In this document: in pieces, positions 27,636 to 36,269 of the stretch
Position numbering within the stretch: position 1 is the stretch's first letter
How the letters are laid out: every line of letters begins with the position of its first letter
Assembly: GCF_963678225.1 (NCBI RefSeq)
Contig: NZ_OY782764.1
Location: 1,307,001-1,371,000 of the forward strand
DNA: 64,000 bases
Reading direction: 5' to 3'
DNA from: an uncultured Cohaesibacter sp.
GTDB lineage: Bacteria > Pseudomonadota > Alphaproteobacteria > Rhizobiales > Cohaesibacteraceae
Made by a program: the position numbers and the translations under genes
Notes under the pieces: model-generated
Seen by the model: only the letters and a program-made list of their open reading frames with translations
Databases searched by the model: none
What the model was told of the DNA's origin: nothing

Positions 27636-28265
27636 AATGTACCTGTCGTTCCATTTTGTTTTAATAATTTGATAAGACTTTGAAAAAGTGTCGTTTAAAA
27701 TCGAAACATGAGAATCTTTGGCGTCATTTCCTTTAATGTGCTTCTGGGTATAAGTAAAAATAACTATCAAAAGCTTGATATGGCAGCTCTGCTCGCAAGC
27801 ATTTGCACAAATAATAAGCATTTTCCAGATTTCTCGATTGCATCAATTGTCAGTTGTTCCGGAAGTGGTTGAGGTCGGAGTTTGTTCGGCTCTGGCTGGC
27901 TTCTGTCCATTGCGCGCATGGATCGCAGTAGCGCAGGCAGTTTGTAGAAACCTCCCGATTGGCTGGGACGATAACCGGATTAAATTTTGAGAAAAAAATA
28001 TAGGCGGACGACAAAACATTCGAATTTGCAAAGATTGCGATTGGTTGAAATATAATTTCACTAAGAAGGCATATTCTCAATTATGCCGGTGGATACCCTA
28101 CGAATTCCCTTGAATTAATTTAAGATATAAAAATAATAAGAGGCGTCCACTCGCAGGAGGAATTGAGTGGGCATTATGGACAGGCAGCTTTCAGGGGTTG
28201 GGGAATTCCGGCGAAATTGTCGTCTGTAAAGTCATATACAAGTTTTGCTGGCAAGGGAGGTATCT
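27636..28265. other. AT-rich intergenic region between urtA and chvE
   Basis: About 630 bp with no credible gene; small frames here look random. The left part should hold upstream activator sites for urtA and the right part the chvE promoter. The last 120 bp contain an inverted repeat enclosing AGGAGG (listed separately). Confidence 0.6.
28147..28170 (+). promoter_or_regulatory. Hairpin enclosing an AGGAGG Shine-Dalgarno in the chvE leader
   Basis: CCACTC at 28147-28152 pairs with GAGTGG at 28165-28170, and the loop holds AGGAGG at 28155-28160. TTG at 28163 and ATG at 28176 open short frames behind it; the ATG frame encodes 17 codons (MDRQLSGVGEFRRNCRL). The TTG frame runs into the chvE start region. 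A leader peptide is possible but unproven. Confidence 0.3.
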
Positions 28266-29354
28266 ATGCTGGGACTTAGTAAGCTGATCAAATCAGCGAC
28301 CGTTGGCGCCATGGCCTTGGCGCTCGGTCTTTCATTTTCTTCTTCATTGACACAAGCTGCAAGCAAGGGATCCGTCGGGATCGCCATGCCGACCAAATCG
28401 CTGGCGCGCTGGGTTGATGATGGCGACAATATGGTCAAACAGTTTGAAGCTGCTGGCTATGACGCCGAACTGCAATATGCAAGCGATGATGTTGCCACGC
28501 AGCTGCGTCAGATCGAAACCATGATCCTCAAGGGTGTTGATGTGCTGGTTATCGCATCGATCGATGGCACCGCACTTTCAAGCGCTCTGGATCTGGCTGC
28601 GGAATCCGGTATCAAGGTCATTTCTTACGACCGTCTGATCCGTGAGTCCCCGAATGTTGACTATTATGCTACCTTCGACAACTATCAGGTTGGTGTCATT
28701 CAGGCTGAATCCCTGCTCAAGGGGCTCGACATCGAAAACGCAGAAGGCCCTCTGAATATTGAAGTCTTCGGCGGTTCGCCAGACGATAACAACGCCTATT
28801 TCTTCTATAATGGCGCCATGTCTGTTCTGCAGCCATATCTGGATAGCGGCAAACTCGTAGTGGTTTCCGGTCAGATGGGCATGGACAAGGTTGGCACGCT
28901 CTTCTGGGATGGTGCAACCGCTCAGGCCCGCATGGATAACCTGCTGTCTGCCTTCTACACCGACAAGAAAATCGACGGTGTTCTGTCTCCGAACGATAGT
29001 CTTGCAATCGGCGTGATCTCTTCGCTGAAGGGCGTTGGCTATGGCACCAAAGAAATGCCGATGCCGATCATCACCGGTCAGGACGCTGAAGTTGCCAATA
29101 TCAAGGCAATGCTTAAGGGCGAACAATATTCAACCGTCTTCAAGGATACCCGTGCTCTGGCCGGTGTAACCGTGGGCATGGTTGATGCGATCCTGAATGG
29201 TGGCGAGCCAGAAATCAACGACACCAAAACCTACGACAACGGCGACAAGATTGTCCCATCCTATCTTCTCAAGCCAGTCGCCGTGACCAAAGACAACTGG
29301 AAAGAAATCCTGATCGACAGCGGATATTATTCCGCAGATCAGTTCCAGGAGTAG
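28266..29354 (+). CDS. chvE: ChvE-type multiple monosaccharide-binding protein
   Basis: 362 aa from the ATG at 28266, with GGGAGG 5 nt upstream. Periplasmic aldose-binding protein: signal peptide about 1-32 ([18 protein letters not shown]), then [79 protein letters not shown] and [16 protein letters not shown], closely following ChvE of Agrobacterium. ChvE normally works with the GguA/GguB (MmsA/MmsB) transporter and, in Agrobacterium, with a sensor kinase. Neither transporter gene is adjacent here, so the gene is an orphan in this window. A terminator follows, making it monocistronic. Confidence 0.92.
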   Translation: MLGLSKLIKSATVGAMALALGLSFSSSLTQAASKGSVGIAMPTKSLARWVDDGDNMVKQFEAAGYDAELQYASDDVATQLRQIETMILKGVDVLVIASIDGTALSSALDLAAESGIKVISYDRLIRESPNVDYYATFDNYQVGVIQAESLLKGLDIENAEGPLNIEVFGGSPDDNNAYFFYNGAMSVLQPYLDSGKLVVVSGQMGMDKVGTLFWDGATAQARMDNLLSAFYTDKKIDGVLSPNDSLAIGVISSLKGVGYGTKEMPMPIITGQDAEVANIKAMLKGEQYSTVFKDTRALAGVTVGMVDAILNGGEPEINDTKTYDNGDKIVPSYLLKPVAVTKDNWKEILIDSGYYSADQFQE

Positions 29355-29390
29355 AACCGGGTAGCGTCTATCCAGTTTTATCCAGCTTCG

Positions 29391-29421
29391 GGGCGGCGGT
29401 GTTTCATCTGCCGCCCTTTTT
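29391..29421 (+). terminator. Rho-independent terminator of chvE
   Basis: GGGCGGC, 12-nt loop, GCCGCCC, then TTTTT. Confidence 0.88.
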
Positions 29422-29578
29422 GTATCTGGATGGATGGCGCATATTCACGCAAAAAAGACCAATTTCCCTTTCACAACGCAAGGAAACACGATAAGTAGGG
29501 CCTAGTTACAAACATGTTCGATGACATTGGCTTCCTGTGCTGTTTGGTGAAATACCACTGGAAGAATGAAGGAATGGC

Positions 29579-31363
29579 ATGATAGCCGAAACCATCCGGA
29601 CCCTTAGGGATCGCCTCTTCTCAGATCAAAGCAATTCCCGGTATCTTATTTACCGGCTCCTGTCTGAAAATTTTCATATCTATTACAAGCGCTATATCCT
29701 CGCCTTCATCCTGATGGCGGTGGTTGCCGGAACGACGGCACTGAGCGCATGGATCATGAAGGACATTGTCAACGGCATTTTTGTCACCAAGGATTTCAAT
29801 CAGGTCTGGCTGATCTCTGGCGCGGTCATCGTGATCTTCGTCGCCAAGGGTCTGGCAACCTATTGGCAGACAACTATTCTGGCCCATATCGGTAACGCGA
29901 TCGTGGCGGATCAGCAGCGCAAGATGTATCGCCATTTCCTTTCGCAAGGGGCTGATTTCTTCCATGATTTCCCTTCAAGCGAGCTGATCACCCGCATTTC
30001 CCACAACGCGACCGCTGCCCGCGCGGTGATGGATGTTCTCATCACCAGCATCGGACGCGATGCTCTTTCGCTGATTGGCCTTGTCTGCGTGATGGTGTTT
30101 CAGGATCCGCTGCTCTCGCTCATCGCCCTTGTTGTGGCTCCGCCTGCCGTCATCATGATTTCCATGCTGGTGCGGCGTGTGAAGCGGATTGCCAAGGAGC
30201 AGTTCATCTCGCTGACCCAGACCACCCAGACCATGCAGGAAAGCGCGCTTGGCTTCCGCATCATCCGCACCTTCGGAATGGAAGGCATCATGACGGCTAA
30301 AATGGATGATGCCATCGAAGGGGTTGAAAAGCGGGCCAACAAGATCGCAACGCTGACTGCGCGCACAAACCCGATGACCGAAACGCTGGGCGGCTTTGCC
30401 ATCGCACTGGTGATCCTCTATAGCGGCTGGCGCACCATCATTGGTGGTCAGAGCCCGGGGGAATTCATCTCATTCCTCACCGCTCTGCTTCTGGCTGCAG
30501 ACCCGGCGCGTCGCCTCAGTCGCCTCAAGGTGAATATGGAAAGTGGGCTTGTTGGTGTGCGCCTGATGTTTGAAATCTTGGATAGGCCAACTCGCCTTAT
30601 CGAGCGTCCCGGTGCCGGAGAACTCAATGTCACCAACGGCGATATTGCATTTGAGGCCGTTTCCTTCTCCTATGGGGACGATGAGCCGGTCTTGAAAGAT
30701 CTTTCCCTGGTCATGCCGGGCGGCAAGACGACTGCGCTTGTCGGGCCTTCAGGTGGCGGCAAATCAACGATCATGGGGCTTGTGCAGCGCTTCAATGACG
30801 TGAGCGAAGGGCGCATCGTGATTGACGGTGTCGATATCCGCGATTGCACCATCGCCTCCCTGAACCAGCATATCGCGCTGGTTACGCAGGATACGGTTCT
30901 TTTCTCCGGCTCGATCCGTGAGAATATCCGCTTCGGGCGTATGGATGCGACGGATGATGAGGTGGAAGCGGCGGCCAAGAACGCCTTTGCGCATGACTTC
31001 ATCATGGCGCAACCTCAGGGCTATGACACTCAGATTGGCGAAAACGGTACCTCCCTGTCCGGTGGGCAGAAGCAGCGTGTGGCCATTGCGCGCGCTATGC
31101 TGAAGAATGCCCCCATCGTGTTGCTGGACGAAGCGACATCGGCGCTGGATAGCCAATCGGAAGCCAAGGTGCAGGCCGCGTTTGAGCGACTGAGCGAAAA
31201 TCGCACGTCCTTGGTGATTGCCCATCGCCTGTCGACCATCCGCAATGCGGATAAGATCTGCGTTATCGAAGATGGTCAACTGATCGAAGAAGGCAGCCAT
31301 GACGAACTGCTGGGCAAAGACGGTTTCTACGCCAGCCTCGTCAATCTGCAATATAAGAAATAG
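29579..31363 (+). CDS. ABC transporter, MsbA-like exporter half-transporter
   Basis: 594 aa. Fused membrane domain (about 35-335, six TM helices, GADFFHDFPSSELITRISHN) and nucleotide-binding domain (about 355-594): Walker A GPSGGGKST, Q-loop VTQDTVLFSGSIRENI, signature LSGGQKQR, Walker B IVLLDEATSALD, H-loop AHRLSTIR. It resembles the MsbA/LipA-type lipid flippases common in alphaproteobacteria, so a lipid or hydrophobic compound is likely, but the substrate is not readable. The ATG at 29579 is preceded by GAAGGAATGGC. No partner gene is adjacent. Confidence 0.9.
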   Translation: MIAETIRTLRDRLFSDQSNSRYLIYRLLSENFHIYYKRYILAFILMAVVAGTTALSAWIMKDIVNGIFVTKDFNQVWLISGAVIVIFVAKGLATYWQTTILAHIGNAIVADQQRKMYRHFLSQGADFFHDFPSSELITRISHNATAARAVMDVLITSIGRDALSLIGLVCVMVFQDPLLSLIALVVAPPAVIMISMLVRRVKRIAKEQFISLTQTTQTMQESALGFRIIRTFGMEGIMTAKMDDAIEGVEKRANKIATLTARTNPMTETLGGFAIALVILYSGWRTIIGGQSPGEFISFLTALLLAADPARRLSRLKVNMESGLVGVRLMFEILDRPTRLIERPGAGELNVTNGDIAFEAVSFSYGDDEPVLKDLSLVMPGGKTTALVGPSGGGKSTIMGLVQRFNDVSEGRIVIDGVDIRDCTIASLNQHIALVTQDTVLFSGSIRENIRFGRMDATDDEVEAAAKNAFAHDFIMAQPQGYDTQIGENGTSLSGGQKQRVAIARAMLKNAPIVLLDEATSALDSQSEAKVQAAFERLSENRTSLVIAHRLSTIRNADKICVIEDGQLIEEGSHDELLGKDGFYASLVNLQYKK

Positions 31364-31444
31364 GCTTTTCGCGGCGCAAACGACGCGCATTGCTGGTCAG
31401 CCGGGTTCCGGCTGCTACCAGCGCCATAGGGAGATGATGCTCTT

Positions 31445-32203
31445 TTGAGAAAACTGCTTTCGACCGGACGCCGAGCGCGCTTGCCCGAAACGGTCTATCT
31501 GCATCATGAAGGCCGCAAGATAGAGGTGCGTCTGAAGCCCAACGCGCGCGCCAAGCGCCTGATCCTGCGCCTTGACAGCAAGACAGGTGAGCCGGTGGCG
31601 ACCTGTCCGCCGGGCCTTGGCGAAAGCAAGATCCTTCATTTTCTGCAGAAGAACGTCAATTGGCTGGTCGACAGACAACAGGCCCGCGCACCCAATGTCC
31701 CCTTCGAGCATGGCGCGGTCATCCCTGTGCGCGGTTTGTCCCATACTCTTGAGCATAATGATGTCGCCCGCGGCACCGTGCGCCTTCTGGAACTGGACGA
31801 GGGCCGCATCCTGCTGGTCTCGGGCAATGAATCCCACATGGCGCGTCGCGTGACCGACTGGCTGAAGAAGCAGGCACGCAAGGATCTGGAAGAAGCGGTT
31901 GCCCGTCATGCGGCTGCTCTGGATGTCAAACCCGCATCGATCCGTATCAAGGATACCACCAGCCGCTGGGGCTCGTGCAGTGCCAACCGTACCCTGTCTT
32001 TTTCCTGGCGGGTGATTATGGCGCCATCTTTCGTTCTGAACTATCTGGCAGCCCATGAGGTGGCCCATCTACGCGAGATGAACCATTCTGATCGTTTCTG
32101 GCGCCACGTCGAGAGCATTTGCCCCAATTATGAAGACGGGCAGGCATGGTTGCGCGATCAGGGGCGCAGGCTGCATTCTTATGGGGTCGAGGCGGACGAC
32201 TGA
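31445..32203 (+). CDS. YgjP-like metallopeptidase domain protein (DUF45/M48-type)
   Basis: 252 aa with a TTG start at 31445, GGGAG being about 10 nt upstream; no ATG gives a better frame. The C-terminal YgjP/WLM-type zinc-protease domain has TTSRWGSCSANRTLSFSW (about 171-188) and HEVAHLREMNHSDRFW with zinc ligands His204 and His208, catalytic Glu205 and third ligand His214. The N-terminal half (KIEVRLKPNARAKRLILRL) is the usual beta-rich domain. There is no signal peptide. Function in the cell is not established for the family. Confidence 0.88.
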   Translation: MRKLLSTGRRARLPETVYLHHEGRKIEVRLKPNARAKRLILRLDSKTGEPVATCPPGLGESKILHFLQKNVNWLVDRQQARAPNVPFEHGAVIPVRGLSHTLEHNDVARGTVRLLELDEGRILLVSGNESHMARRVTDWLKKQARKDLEEAVARHAAALDVKPASIRIKDTTSRWGSCSANRTLSFSWRVIMAPSFVLNYLAAHEVAHLREMNHSDRFWRHVESICPNYEDGQAWLRDQGRRLHSYGVEADD

Positions 32204-32235
32204 CCTCTCCTGCTTCGCATTGTGCGAAGGAGGGG
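32204..32235. other. Hairpin between the convergent YgjP-like and PBP1A genes
   Basis: CTTCGCA, loop TTG, TGCGAAG, extended with flanking CTCC/GGAG pairs and a bulge. No strong T run, so only a possible bidirectional terminator. Confidence 0.45.
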
Positions 32236-32276
32236 CCAGCCTTCTCATCTTTCATTTAATCAGATAACCGATCCCG

Positions 32277-34535
32277 CTAGTTGCCGAACAAGCGTTCCAG
32301 AAGCCCCTTACGCTCTTTGGGCAGAGGCATGGTGTCCTGTCCTTCAGGCAGAAGATCGGGGTTGATCCATGGATTTTTCTCGCCTCCAGCCTTGCGGCGG
32401 GTTTCTGCAATCTGCTCCATGCTGACCCCCGGCAAACCGGCGACCGTCATGCCATTATGCGCGCCAACCATATATTTCTTCCAGGTTTCTGCGGGCAGGT
32501 TCCCGCCTGATGCCCGTTTCGTCGGGGAGCCATCGTCATTGCCAAACCACAGCCCGGTTACAAGATTGGCTGTATAGCCCACGAACCAGGCGTCGCGGTA
32601 ACTCTGGCTGGTGCCGGTCTTGCCTCCGGCCGGACGGCCAGACAGCATGGCTTTTTTACCGGTGCCGGTAATCAGGGTCTCCTGCATCATCTGGTTCATC
32701 ATGGACAGAATCTCGGGTTCGATGACCCGCGGCCCTGGAATATTAGGGTTGATATAGAGCACCTTGCCCTCTTTGGTAACAACCCGCTGGATAACATAAG
32801 GTGTGGCGCGTGAGCCGCCATTGGCAAAGGGAATATAAGCCCCAACCAGTTCCAAGGGCGTCACTTCGCTTGTGCCTAGCGCAATCGAAAGGTTGTTCGC
32901 CAGCTTCGACTGAATGCCCATTTTGTGCGCGGTTTCCACCACTTGTGCCGGTCCGACCTCAAAGGTCAGCTGCGCGGAAATGGTGTTGATCGAAAGCGCC
33001 AGCGCTCTGCGCAGGGAAATCTGGCCCATATATTTCTTGGAATAGTTTTGTGGCGTCCAGCCATCATAGGAAACCGGACCATCCACGCGCATGCTGTCTG
33101 GCCGGTTGCCCAATTCCAGAGATGTTAGATAGACAAAGGGCTTGAAGGCACTGCCCGGTTGGCGTTTGGCGTTCACCGCACGGTTAAACTGGCTCTCGCG
33201 ATAGGACTTGCCGCCAACCAGCGCCCGAACGGCCCCTTGCGGCGTGGCACTGACAAGGGCGCCCTGTTCTACGCCATATTTCTTGCCCTTTTCATCAAGG
33301 GCATCAACAATGGCATTCTCGGCCAGCGTTTGCATGCGCAAGTCGATGGTTGTCTCGACAATCACATCCTCGTTGACCTCTCCGATCAGATCGGGCAGCT
33401 GCTCCATCACCCAGTCGCCAATATAATTGAGCGAGCTGGAGCGGTGGCGTGCAACCGTATCAATGCTTTGGGTGAGGGCCAGTTTGCGCTCTTCCGGCGT
33501 GATGAAGCCTTCCCGCTCCATGGCCGCCAACACTAGTTTGGCGCGCGCCCGGGCCGCCTTCGGGTGCTTGTTGGGCGCAAGGCGAGACGGCGCCTTGAGC
33601 AGGCCTGCAATGGTGGCTGCTTCAGACAATGTCAGCATGGAGGCCGGTTTGTTGTAGTAGGTCCGTGCAGCCGCATCCACGCCAATGGCTCCCGAGCCCA
33701 GATAGACCCGGTTGAGATACATCTCCAGTATCTCCTGCTTGGAATATTTGGTTTCCAGCCAGATAGCCAGAATGAGCTCCTGCACCTTCCGCTCGATGGT
33801 GCGTTTATGCTCAAGGAACAGGTTCTTGGCCAGCTGCTGGGTCAGCGTAGAGCCCCCTTGCGACACACGACCGCGGATGATGTTTGTCACCATCGCACGC
33901 GTAAAGCCAATGGGGTCAAAGCCGAAATGATGGAAAAAGCGGTGATCCTCAATCGCCACCACGGCATCAACCAGATAGGGCGGCATCGTTGAAATGCTAA
34001 TCTTTTGCCCCCCGGTCTTGCCCCGGTTGGCAATCAGGCCGCCATCCAGTGAGACAATCTGCACATTGGGCGGACGATCCGGAATCTTCCAGTCGGTCGA
34101 TTGCGGCAGCTTGGCGCCATAATAGAGAATGATTCCACCAGCGACGATCGAACCCCAGATGCCGGCAATCACCAGCCAATAGGCAACCCGCCGCCCAAAG
34201 CGAAACAGTTTCCCCAGCAGTGAAGACCGCCGCGTCGACCGATTGCCGGAAGGCTTTTTCCCCGAAGGTTTGCGGCCGCCACCTGGTAGGCGACGTCCAC
34301 CGCCAGCTCCGCCACCGGAACCGCCTCCAGAGTTGCCTCCACCCGATCCGCCTCCTCTGCCCGCAGCGCCTCGTGACCCTGGCACCTTGGCCTTGCGCGG
34401 TCCGGGCTTTCCGTCGGTGCGCTTTTTTCGTCTCGCTGTTCGTTTTGAAGCAGAGCCGGGGTGGCTTCTGTCTTCATCGCTCAGGCGAATGTCACTCAGG
34501 GAGCCCGGATGGGAAGAACTGCGTTGCGACGTCAT
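32277..34535 (-). CDS. Penicillin-binding protein 1A (bifunctional transglycosylase/transpeptidase)
   Basis: 752 aa from the ATG at 34535; a TTG four codons upstream (34547) is an alternative. Class A PBP that polymerises and cross-links peptidoglycan. Cytoplasmic Arg/Lys/Gly-rich N-terminus, TM about 116-139, then a GT51 transglycosylase with VVAIEDHRFFHHFGFDP (catalytic Glu196) and QGGSTLTQQLAKNLFLEH. The transpeptidase has Ser462-x-x-Lys465 (RQPGSAFKPF), S-I-N at 515-517 and K-T-G at 639-641 (GGKTGTSQS). The N-terminal 110 residues include a nearly pure Gly/Ser tract (about 58-82). Single gene, convergent with the YgjP-like gene. Confidence 0.93.
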   Translation of the reverse strand: MTSQRSSSHPGSLSDIRLSDEDRSHPGSASKRTARRKKRTDGKPGPRKAKVPGSRGAAGRGGGSGGGNSGGGSGGGAGGGRRLPGGGRKPSGKKPSGNRSTRRSSLLGKLFRFGRRVAYWLVIAGIWGSIVAGGIILYYGAKLPQSTDWKIPDRPPNVQIVSLDGGLIANRGKTGGQKISISTMPPYLVDAVVAIEDHRFFHHFGFDPIGFTRAMVTNIIRGRVSQGGSTLTQQLAKNLFLEHKRTIERKVQELILAIWLETKYSKQEILEMYLNRVYLGSGAIGVDAAARTYYNKPASMLTLSEAATIAGLLKAPSRLAPNKHPKAARARAKLVLAAMEREGFITPEERKLALTQSIDTVARHRSSSLNYIGDWVMEQLPDLIGEVNEDVIVETTIDLRMQTLAENAIVDALDEKGKKYGVEQGALVSATPQGAVRALVGGKSYRESQFNRAVNAKRQPGSAFKPFVYLTSLELGNRPDSMRVDGPVSYDGWTPQNYSKKYMGQISLRRALALSINTISAQLTFEVGPAQVVETAHKMGIQSKLANNLSIALGTSEVTPLELVGAYIPFANGGSRATPYVIQRVVTKEGKVLYINPNIPGPRVIEPEILSMMNQMMQETLITGTGKKAMLSGRPAGGKTGTSQSYRDAWFVGYTANLVTGLWFGNDDGSPTKRASGGNLPAETWKKYMVGAHNGMTVAGLPGVSMEQIAETRRKAGGEKNPWINPDLLPEGQDTMPLPKERKGLLERLFGN

Positions 34536-35028
34536 GATGTTCGGCAAAGTCTCTATTCATAGTCCTCGCAAGAATGGCTTGCGATAGACGTTTCTTGTTG
34601 GATCGATCAGCTCAGGTGAGCCTATGAAAGTCAGCATGGGACTATGGTCACATATTGAGGCAAATTCATGAATGAGGCGGCCCATTGGCATGGATTTTGT
34701 GCCTCGCGTGTACCATCCTAGTGCAGCGAAACCAAAGGTCTTGTTAACAATAATTCTGTACTGGCGCCATACACAAGCAATTCAGACAAGCAGGAGTAGG
34801 CAGCCAAACAGGGACACTGTCTCTAAAATTGTAAAAATTATAGTTAATGAAAGTTTAATGTAGTTGGTTCAAATAGTTGTGAACTGGAAATTGTTTATAT
34901 TTTTCATAAGTTTATTTAATTTGTTAAGGTTAAGGCAATAATTAGGAAGATTTTTAAGTAAAAACCCGTCATTTTTTTAAAATAATTTTCAAAAAATTGA
35001 ACATTAGAGCCATTTCAGTAAGTGGCGC
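34536..35028. other. AT-rich divergent intergenic region
   Basis: Nearly 500 bp between PBP1A and the acyltransferase with no credible gene. The stretch 34740-35000 is strikingly AT-rich with long A and T runs and should hold the acyltransferase promoter. No RNA gene or operator was recognised. Confidence 0.5.
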
Positions 35029-36090
35029 ATGAGGCTAGTTTTGACAAACCGGGATCTAAACACAAAGCAACATGTTGACTGGGTTGATTTGACCAAAGGG
35101 TTGACGATCCTCCTTGTTGTGGTCATGCATTCTATCAATGGTGTTGAGAAATATCTGGGCAGCGAGGGCTGGATGCATCCGATATTGGCCTATGCCACTC
35201 CATTTCGGATGCCTGTCTTTTTTGCCGTTGCCGGGCTTTTTGCCGCCCGTGCCATCGTCAAGGAATGGCCGGTCTTTCTGGATAAGAAATTCTTCCATTT
35301 CGGCTATTTCTATTTTCTCTGGATGAGCATCGAGTTCATTTTCAAGGCGCCTTTCTTCGTGCAGGAGTTTGGCGCCCATGAAACGGGCCTCTATTATCTG
35401 CTGTCTTTCGTGCAGCCGTTCGGTCCGCTGTGGTTCATCTATCTGCTGCCTTTCTATTTTCTTGCCCTGCGGCTGATGCGTCCACTGCCGATGCTGTTGC
35501 AGTTCGCCATTGCGATTGCCTGCAAATTCATGCTGACGACGACCGGCATCGAACTCATCGACTTCTTTTCGAAATATTATGTCTTCTTCCTTGCTGGCCA
35601 TTTCGGGCGGGACATCTGGTTTGCGCTTGCGCATTCGGCACGTGAACAGAAGCTTGCCTCCGTGCTCGGGCTCGTCGTCTGGGCCGTAGCAAACGGGCTT
35701 GTTGTCTGGTTTGGCTATGGTGAGGTCGTCCCTGTTGCCATCATCATGGGCGTGCTTGGCTTCATGGCGGTTGTCGACTTCATGGGTATCATCACCGAGT
35801 TTGCCCCCGGTCGTGCGCTGGCAAAGGTCTTCCGCTATCTGGGTGGCCATTCGCTGCCCATCTATCTGGGCTTCTTCCTGCCGATGGGCGTGACGCGCAT
35901 TCTTGTTTTGAAATTCGGCAATGGCGATCCCGGTCTGTCCGCCCTGATCGTTTCCATGGCCGCTGTGATCGGCGCGATCCTCATGTATGAAGTGGTCATG
36001 CGCATAAAAATCGGCACCTTCCTTTATGTGCGCCCTCAATGGGCAAAACTGAATAAAGAGAAGAAACAGATCACTGTTCCCGCTGAATAG
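35029..36090 (+). CDS. Acyltransferase 3 family membrane protein (YcfT-like)
   Basis: 353 aa with about ten hydrophobic segments. It opens with the family signature VDWVDLTKGLTILLVVVMHSING (WVDLTKG and the conserved His of MHS) and includes TPFRMPVFFAVAGLFA with the R-x-P-x-F-F pattern of acyltransferase 3 proteins, as well as FGPLWFIYLLPFYFLALRL. The closest recognisable type is the E. coli YcfT-like group, whose substrate is unknown. It probably modifies an envelope glycan or lipid. It is followed by a strong terminator, so it is monocistronic. Confidence 0.85.
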   Translation: MRLVLTNRDLNTKQHVDWVDLTKGLTILLVVVMHSINGVEKYLGSEGWMHPILAYATPFRMPVFFAVAGLFAARAIVKEWPVFLDKKFFHFGYFYFLWMSIEFIFKAPFFVQEFGAHETGLYYLLSFVQPFGPLWFIYLLPFYFLALRLMRPLPMLLQFAIAIACKFMLTTTGIELIDFFSKYYVFFLAGHFGRDIWFALAHSAREQKLASVLGLVVWAVANGLVVWFGYGEVVPVAIIMGVLGFMAVVDFMGIITEFAPGRALAKVFRYLGGHSLPIYLGFFLPMGVTRILVLKFGNGDPGLSALIVSMAAVIGAILMYEVVMRIKIGTFLYVRPQWAKLNKEKKQITVPAE

Positions 36091-36120
36091 GCAAAGGATG
36101 GCTCTGCAAATCTTCTCAAC

Positions 36121-36158
36121 AAAAGCTCCCGGACAGGTGATCTGTTCGGGAGCTTTTT
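36121..36158 (+). terminator. Rho-independent terminator after the acyltransferase
   Basis: A 12-bp stem, GCTCCCGGACAG / CTGTTCGGGAGC with one G:U pair, loop GTGAT, then TTTTT. Confidence 0.92.
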
Positions 36159-36269
36159 CTTTTGCCCTTTTCATTGCCCTCATGCATGCGCTAAGGTCTC
36201 ATGACATTATGATCATGGTTTGTTCGCACCGCGCGTGGCATCCAGCAGAGGCAATAAAGGGAAATTCCA

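Noticed and set aside
35056-36183. 375-codon antisense frame over the acyltransferase gene
   Set aside because: Composition (His, Glu, Gln-rich, no hydrophobic pattern) is what the reverse of a membrane protein gives; the sense strand carries family motifs.
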